NCBI RefSeq assembly: GCF_001039355.2
Contig: NW_019773814.1
Location: forward strand, 15,885-39,505
Source of the DNA: Lingula anatina
Taxonomy: Eukaryota; Brachiopoda; Lingulata; Lingulida; Lingulidae
Reading direction: 5' to 3'
Length of the DNA stretch: 23,621 nucleotides
Position 1 is the first letter of the stretch; each line of letters opens with the position of its first letter. Under the pieces are notes generated by a model that was given only the letters and a program-made list of their open reading frames with translations, had not been told where the DNA came from and made no database searches. The translations under genes and the position numbers were made by a program. This document shows positions 10,101-19,100 of the stretch, in pieces.

Positions 10101-13100
10101 ATTTATGTAGCCTTTCCATAAAACTGGATTGATGCGAAGATATCTTGCATGTATCGGACTGGGAAGGACATTCTCTTGAACAGTATCCTGGTCAAAATTG
10201 CCTGGGAATGTCTGAAAAGATTATTTTCAGGTTAATGATGATCCTTTGTGGATGATTAAATAATGTAAATTTAGTTATTGACAAGTTATCAATGTTTTAA
10301 TTATGGACCAAGTGCTGTATTTCATTATCAAAAAAAGGCTAAATGAATCTAAATGTGGATCTTTGTTGGATTTGATACCTGAATATGACCTTTGACATCT
10401 TGGTATGCTCTCATTAACTGTGTGTTGTTACCATAATGGAGCTGATATTCTTGGACAAACTGTGGACCTTTATTTCCTCCTGTGCCTATTACTATATTTC
10501 TCCCCTTTGTTAAAACTGCAGTGATTTTTCTAACCCTCCCAAAGTCAAACTGCAGCCACTGGTATCTGTTAGAAACTTTGGGAACCCAACTCCCTGCAAG
10601 TTTACCATCTTGTATTGAGTATATTCTTGCGGCTTCCTCATATGGATAGAGATATGAGGAAACTGTAATCTGGGCACCTGGGAGTGGATTTTTTCCAGAC
10701 ACCAGTAGAGTTTTACAGTCCTCTGGAGGAAAATGGGATTTTTGAAGTTCTAACTAGCTGCTGCTTTTGCTGATTAAGCAACTGCATTTGTTGCATAAGT
10801 AACAATGACTGTGAGTTGAGTAACTTGGCTTGGTCTTCAACCTTTAGCTGGAGCTTAGAAACAGCAGAGTATAGGTCTCCTGTGCTCACTGCTGTAGAGG
10901 TTAGACTGGGTGCTGGTATAACAGGAACACAGTAGAGTGTGATACACAATGTCACCAACAGCAGAGCTGACTTTGTTGATAGTGGAGACATCCTGCTCTA
11001 TGTGATGTTCACTGTCAAATAATTTAGTACTTTTTGGCTTAACACAATCATGTAAGCAGTTGATACAGCATACTGTATCAGTCTAAAGATCAATTGCTGT
11101 AGTTTGTTATTAATTTAATCAAATTTTATGTTATCTATTCAAAGGTTATACATGTCAAGAAAGCCTTAACTTTCAAGTTCAATTCTCTGGTATTGATTTA
11201 TTTGGCAGAAAAAGGTTTACTTATTAAAAGCTTACAATTGAAATTAGAGTATTTTAGATGTTCTGAACAAAGTACAAGACCTAATGATATATTTAAAGGA
11301 GAATAGACTAATAAAAATCTATTCCTCGAATTCTGAAGATTCAGCACTCAATCTATACACTAGAGGTATATTTTAATCGATCCCCACCATTTAAAAATTA
11401 TAAAAAACAATTAATTAGTAGAAAAAAGCGTTTTAGTAAACCTCACCTCAATACTAGTATGCATAAATGAAGCAACAGATCTGGGTCACGTGGTACTGTG
11501 ACGACAAACACGATAAAGGTCTATGAGACTCAACTGAGCTGCATGGTGCATACAGACGGAGAAGTTAAGGAAAGTTGTGTTGAACAGAGTTGAGGAATTT
11601 TCGTTATGCCTCGGTGTGTTGCCGTGGGATTNTGAAGAATATGTTCCGTTCAGGCCATTCTGACGGCAAGACGCAAATCCTTTAATGGTTTTTAAATGCA
11701 ATAAAAAGTCTCATATAATATATACAATGCCATCTTCTGAATCTCTGTCAATTATTGGAAACAGTGTAAGTTATAAAATACAGAACAAACAATGAATAAG
11801 TAAATAGAATATTAGTTCAAGTAATTGGTGCCTGACTGGGTGTTTTATTTTATTTTTTATGTTTAAGATTATCCTTAAAAGTCTTGTGACTTTGCACAGA
11901 TATCAGTCAAGTAGTCAAACAAGGGCATCTTTTGTCAGTTATATGTGTAACATGAACCTTGACGCCTGAATTTTTGTCACCCATTGTTCTACCTTTTGCG
12001 TCATTAAATGACTGATATTGAAATAATTTTTTTTTTATTGACAAATAATTCTTTGCATCAGCAAATCTTTATGTAATCTAATTAAACAACCACCATATGT
12101 CGGTGCACTTAATAATAATTTAATAACCTTCAATACCCAGTTAAATCACAATACTATAAAACATATGCATGTTGGTTTAAGGCTGATTCCCATGTCAAGG
12201 AGAAATACATGACAGCCACAGTGGCTGTATTTTATTATAAAACTTATAAAAGGCTTGATGGTTAAGATTTTGAAAATTTATCCAGTTAGGTCCACTTATG
12301 TAAATGAAGCAGTTTGTAATAAATGGAATGATTGGACCTGTATGTTTAAGAAAAGATTATCAGACATCAAGTTAAAAGATTTGTTCAGCCTAAGGAGGCA
12401 TGGCAATTTAAATATAATAATTGTCTTTCTTGTGATGGGAATATTTCAAAAGTTTCCCTCTTCAGTATTATAAAACTGTTAACATTAAACGGACATCTGC
12501 TCTCATATTTATGGAATTTTTCATAACGCTGGCTTTTTGCAGAGATACTGTGCATATATCTGCTACCTACAAAATCTCAACTCAAATGACAATTATTAAT
12601 TATTGGTTTTGTATTTCCCCTTTGGCAAATATTTCAGATGTTATGCTTCTCAAATTATGACAAAACTGTTAACATCCGCGGACATCTGCTCTCATATTTA
12701 TTGAAACTTTCCATAACACTGGATTTATGCGGAGATATCGTGCATATATTGGACTGGGAAGAACATTCTCTTGAACAGTATCCTGGTCAAAATTGCCTGG
12801 GAATGTCTGAAAAGATATTTAAAGGTTAATGGTTAAGCTTTGTGGACAATTTATTTAAATTAAGCTATTGATAAGTTATCATTGTTTTAATTGTGGACCA
12901 AGTGCTGTATTTCATTATCAAAAAAGGTTAAATGAATCTTAGCATATTGAATTATATACCTGAATATGACCTTTGACATCTTGGTATGCTTTCATTAACA
13001 GTGTGTTGTTACCATAATGGAGCTGATATTCTTGGACAAACTGTGGACCTTCATTTCTTCCTTTACCAATTGCTATATTTCTCCCCTTTGTTAAAACTGC

Positions 13101-16100
13101 AGTTATTTTTCTAACTCTTCCAAAGTCAAACTGTAGCCACTGGTATCTGTTCTGTGTTTGTGGAGCCCAACTCCCTGAGAGTTTATCATTATGTATTGAG
13201 TATATTCTTACAGCTTCCTCATATGGATATACAGATGAAGTAACTTTAATCTGGGCACCTGGGAGTGGTTTTTTTCCAGAAACCAGCAGATTTTCACAGT
13301 CCTCTGGAGGAAAATGGGATTTGAGCCCAAAAATTGACGACTGCATGGCTTGGATTTTTTGACTGTGTAGATCATACTGCTGCTTCTGCTGAACAATCTG
13401 TTGTCTTTGTTGATCGATTTGCAGCTTTTGTTGTTCTAACTGCTGTTTTTGCTGATTAAGCAACTGCATTTGTTGCATAAGTAACAATGACTGTGAGTTG
13501 AGTAGCATGGCTTGGTGTTCAACCTTTTGCTGGAGCTTAGAGACAGCAGAGTTCTGGTCTCCTGTGCTTACTGCAGTAGAGGTTGGACTGGGTGCTGGTA
13601 TAGCAGGAACACAGTAGAGTGTGATACACAATGTCACCAACAGCAGAGCTGACTTGGATGATAGTGGAGACATCCTGCTCTATGTGATGTTCACTGTCAA
13701 ATAATTTAGAACTGTTTAGCTTAACACAATCATGTAAGCAGTTGATACAGCATACTGTATCAGTCTAAAAATCAATTGCTGTAGTTTGTTATTAATTTAA
13801 TTAAATTTTATGTTATCTGTTCAAAGGTTATACATGTCAAGAAAGTCTTATCTTTCAAGTTCAATTCTCTGGTATTGATTTATTTGGCAGAAAAAGGTTT
13901 ACTTATTAAAAGCTTACAATTGAAATGAGAGTATTTTAGATGTTCTGATCAAAGTACAAGACCTAATGATATATTTAATGGTTTTTAAATGCAATAAAAA
14001 GTCTCATATAATATATACAATGCCATCTTCTGAATCTCTGTCATTTACTGGAAACAATGTAATTATAAAATGCAGAACAAACAATAAATAAATAAATAGA
14101 ATATTAGTTCAAGTAATTGGTGCCTGACTGGGTGTTTTATTTTATTTTTTACGTTTAAGATTATCCTTAGAAGTCTTGTGACTTTGCACAGATATCAGTC
14201 AAGTAGTCAAACAAGGGCATCTTTTGTCAGTTATATGTGTAACATGAACCTTGACGCCTGAATTTTTGTCACCCATTGTTCTACCTTTTGCGTCATTAAA
14301 TGACTGATATTGAAATAATTTTTTTTTTTATTGACAAATAATTCTTTGCATCAGCAAATCTTTATGTAATCTAATTAAACAACCACCATATGTCGGTGCA
14401 CTTAATAATAATTTAATAACCTTCAATACCCAATTAAATCACAATACTATAAAACATATGCATGTTGTTTTAAGGCTGATTCCCATGTCAAGGAGAAATA
14501 CACGACAGCCACAGTGGTTGATTTCATTATAATTGCAACTTATAAAAGGCTTAATGGAAAGATTTTGACCATGTTTTTATCAAGTTAGGTCCACTTATGT
14601 AAATGCAGCAGTTTGTCATTAATGGAATGATTGGACCTGCACGTTTAAGAAAAGATTATCTGACATCAAGTTGAAAGATTTGTTCATCCTGAGGAGACAT
14701 AGCAATTTTAATTATAATAATTGTCTTTTTCATGATGGGAATATTTCAAAAGTTTCCCTCTTCAATATTATAAAACTGTTAACATCCACGGACATCTGCT
14801 CTCATATCTATTGAACCTCTCCATAACACTGGATTTATGCGGAGATATCGTGCATATATTGGACTGGGAAGGACATTCTCTTGAATGGTATCCTGGTCAA
14901 AATTGCCCGGGAATGTCTGAAAAGATATTTAAAGTTTAACAATTAAACTTTGTGGACGATTTATGTAAATTGAGTTATTGACAGGTTATCATTGTTTTAA
15001 TTGCAACTCAAGTGCTGTATTTCATTATCAAAAAGGCTAAATGAATTACAGTATGGAGCTTTATTGGATTTTTTACCTGAATTTGACCTTTGACATCTTG
15101 GTATGCTCTCATTAACATTGTGTTGTTACCATAATGGAGCTGATATTCTTGGACAAACTGTGGACCTTTATTTCCTCCAGTGCCTATTGCTATATTTCTC
15201 CCTTTTGTTAAAACTGCAGTTATTTTTCTAACCCTTCCAAAGTCAAACTGCAGCCACTGGTATTTGTTACGTATTTGTGGTGCCCAGCTCCCTGAGAGTT
15301 TACCATCTTGTATTGAGTATATTCTTGCAGCTTCCTCATATGGATATACATATGAGGAAACTTTAATCTGGGCACCTGGGAGTGGATTTTTTCCAGACAC
15401 CAGCAGACTTTTACAGTCCTCTGGAGAAAAATGTGATTTGAGACCAAAAATTGACAACCGCATGGCTTGGATTTTCTGACTATGCAGATCATACTGCTGC
15501 TTCTGTTGAACAATCTGTTGTCTCTGTTGATCCATTTGCAGCTTTTGTTGTTCTATTTGCTGCTTTTGAAGTTCATGCTCTTGTTTTTGAAGTTCTAACT
15601 GCTGCTTTTGCTGATTAAGCAACTGCATTTGTTGCATAAGTAACAATGACTGTGAGTTGAGTAGCATGGCTTGGTGTTCAACCTTTTGCTGGAGCTTAGA
15701 GACAGCAGAGTACAGGTCTCCTGTGCTTACTGCAGTAGAGGTTGGACTGGGTGCTGGTATAGCAGGAACACAGTAGAGTGTGATACACAATGTCACCAAC
15801 AGCAGAGCTGACTTGGATGATAGTGGAGACATCCTGCTCTATGTGATGTTCACTGTCAAATGAACTACTGTTTAGTTAAACACATGTAAGCAGTCAATAC
15901 TGTATCAGTCAAAAGATAAATTGCTATTGTTGATTTGTTATTAATTTTATCAGTTTTGTGTTATCTTTTCAAAGGTTATATTTGAAGAAGGAATTTGTCC
16001 TAACTTTCAAGTTCAGTTTTGGTATGGATTTATTTGATAGAAAAGGTTACTTATTAAAAACGTACAATTAAAATGAAAGTATTTTAGATGTTTTGATCAA

Positions 16101-19100
16101 TGCACCGGACCTTAGATTGATTGATTTTAAATATAATAAAATGACTTATACACACAATGTCATCTTCTGAATCAACTGTCATTTACTAGATAAGTTATAA
16201 AATACAGAACAAACAATGAGTTACTAATAAAGGGACATATAAGTTCAAGTACTAGCTGCCTGACTGGGTGTATGAATTTTTTTTCTGTTTAAGATAATGT
16301 TTTATAGTCTTGTGACCTTGCACGAAAATCAGCCAAGTAGTCAAACAATGGCATATTCAGTTACATGAACTAGGATGCCTTAATTTTTATGTGTCACCCA
16401 CCTTTTGCATCATTATATAACTGACATAAATAAATAATAATTTTGTTCATTGACAAATAATTCCTTGCATCAGCACAGCAAATCTTTGTTATCTTAATGT
16501 AATCTAATTAAACAAGAAATAGCTTGAAAAGAAATTGTAATATAAAGACCTGTGTGTTTAGATTATTTTCAAAGTGTTATATTCCATGAAGATATAAAAA
16601 GATATTTCATATGAATCGGGATCCCACTGCCAGTCATTGCTGAGTTATTTGGTTGATAAACTGGATTCCAAATCTTACCATGTTAAACTAAAGGTAGGTG
16701 TGTTATGTGTGTGCATGGTACATATGTGTTATTAACATATATGTATACACACACACACACACATATATGCAGAGTGTGTGTGCGTGCGTGTTCATGCATG
16801 CATTTGTATTTTTCTGCCTATTTTATACCAAATTCATAGTATATATACCAAAGAAAGATGCATATTCAGGTGCATGAAATGCTTAAATTGTAGCACTGAA
16901 TGAAATTCAGAATAATTTTGCATTAAAGGAAACAAATGAAATCCTAATATGATACCAAGTTATTCAAAATATAATTTTAAATTCCTTTGAATTTTCAGGT
17001 GATAAAAATAATGAGATACCTTGTGGACAATGGCCACCACGAATTTGTGGAGGGACTGAGGAAAAAGTCCAGGGGCATCAAGGAAGCGGAAAGTGAGATT
17101 TTCAAACTTAATTATACTTTTAAAAAATGACAAGATAAAGTTATCATGCTATTTTCATTATTGAATACACTCAGTCAGCTACAACAAAGCCACTATAATT
17201 AATTGTTTATCCTGGTATAGGTTTTTAGTGTTATCTCATTTAATCTTGTATCACCATATTGTTCTTGTTACAATTGTATAGTTACCATAATATGCACCGG
17301 TAAGTGAAATGAAATAATTTCTTTTTAACAGCACATATTTTGCATTTTATTTTGGTGACCAGACTTTTTTAAATAAGTCAAACTTCGAAGGTGTTTTTTA
17401 TGCAAAGTCAAACATAGTAAATATTTATTCCTGTGTAGGTTTTGGGGGTCCCCCAGATCCTCTCCATGGCAACACACCTTATGAGACAGTAAGAAAGGCA
17501 GCCAAAGTAAGGGCACTATCGCTTTATATGTCTAACAAATATCTGAAAAGATAATTTTGTGGATCATTCAGAAATTTATGAATCATTCTTCCTACAAACT
17601 CCAGTTACTCAAATAAAAAAGAAAATTTCTGCTATGAAAAAAAATTGATACGTAAGTAGAACATGTAAAAGCAAAATAAATAAATGACAGAAATAATAAT
17701 GATGACAATAAAGTTGATGGCACTACATGTAAACACTGTTTTTATAACAACACATGGTGTACTATTAGAGTTTTAAATAGTTAAGTTTTCAGCATATTCC
17801 ATGGTAGTTGGCTAACTGGTGTGTGATATTTTCATCCCAGGAACTGTCCCAGCAGTTGTACAATGAGACTGGCATGCAGCACAGAACAACGCCACCAGAG
17901 GGCAGGATTGAGGCTGGTTAGTGGAAAGATTTATTATTGTATGATCACTCTCGTGTGGTATTCACATTACACTGTACTGGAAAGTTTCACTGTATATTTA
18001 GCTCATGGCTTATAAGAATAAAGGAAGGTTATACTTGCAACTTTGGCAACAAGAAGGAAAATGACAAACATAAGCAGTACACATTTACTGCGGTTGAGTT
18101 TTTTTATTGTAAAATGGCTGTCTTTCCGTTTCAGTTGGGATTAGTGGTTCTACTTCGTCTGGTTTGGAAGGCTTTGGTAACAGCCCCAACAAAACAACAA
18201 GTAAGTTTGCTACAGTTTTCTTTTGTAAAATCAATGAAGTGAAAATTATAATGTTGTGAGTACATGTAAATTGGAGATCATGATTATAATTTACATGGAT
18301 ATATAGTTAATTGAAATGTAAATCTATAGTTATAGTTCTAGTAACAATAAAGATTGATTAGGATAAAACAAATTTCTATTCAAGCAGTAGTTTTAGTATT
18401 TTATGATTGAACGATAGATGATTTGTGTTAAAAGATATTATCAGTACCCAATGATTTTACCACAGTAAATACTGAAATCAGCAAGACAGAGACTATGGTT
18501 TTTGTATATATTATTCAATTAAATTATGCATAAAATAAATTATTTGAAGAACCAAATGTAATTTGTTTTGTCTGTACTAATCAATTTTTTACTCGCAGAA
18601 AGCCTCGGCTCCACAGTGGTCAGTGGCCTGAGAAGTCTTGCGGACAGTCTTTCGGACCACAGCGAGACCACAGCCAGGACAAAAGCTGCAGATTTCAAGC
18701 GTCCATTTGACCAGTACACCAGAGTTAGACTCCAGGAGGCAATGTCTCCCGGAAAAAATCAAGAGAACAGCATTACTGATACACATAGAGGAACACAGAA
18801 AGGTACTGAAAAAGTTATTGTATAAAATATGAATGTATATAATCTTATAATTATGTATTAATATCCACCCAGCCAATGTGGAATTTTGAACTTGCAACCC
18901 ATAATACGTACAATTTTTAATTCAAAGCAAACTATGTTATGCAGTTTTCTCAGCATTGTCCTGGAGATTCGTAATTCCTTTTACAACTTTTATGACCACA
19001 TATAAACTGTTTTCACTGCCATAACTATTGTTGAAACACTAATTATTCAAATTACACAATTAGTACATTAGAGATTGAATGGTAACACTAATAATAATTA

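Noticed and set aside
10349-10702. A separate discoidin-only protein starting at an internal codon
   Set aside because: The apparent start is a GTG that aligns with an ordinary Val in copies B and C. There is no signal peptide, and the frame runs past the splice donor into the intron. It is the downstream part of frameshifted copy A.
15180-15479. Plus-strand open frame opposite the copy C discoidin domain
   Set aside because: It is a shadow of the coding strand; the minus strand carries the recognisable domain and splice sites.
17937-18242. A 101-residue plus-strand open frame overlapping tepsin exon 7
   Set aside because: It is in a different frame from exon 7 and has no domain or splice support.
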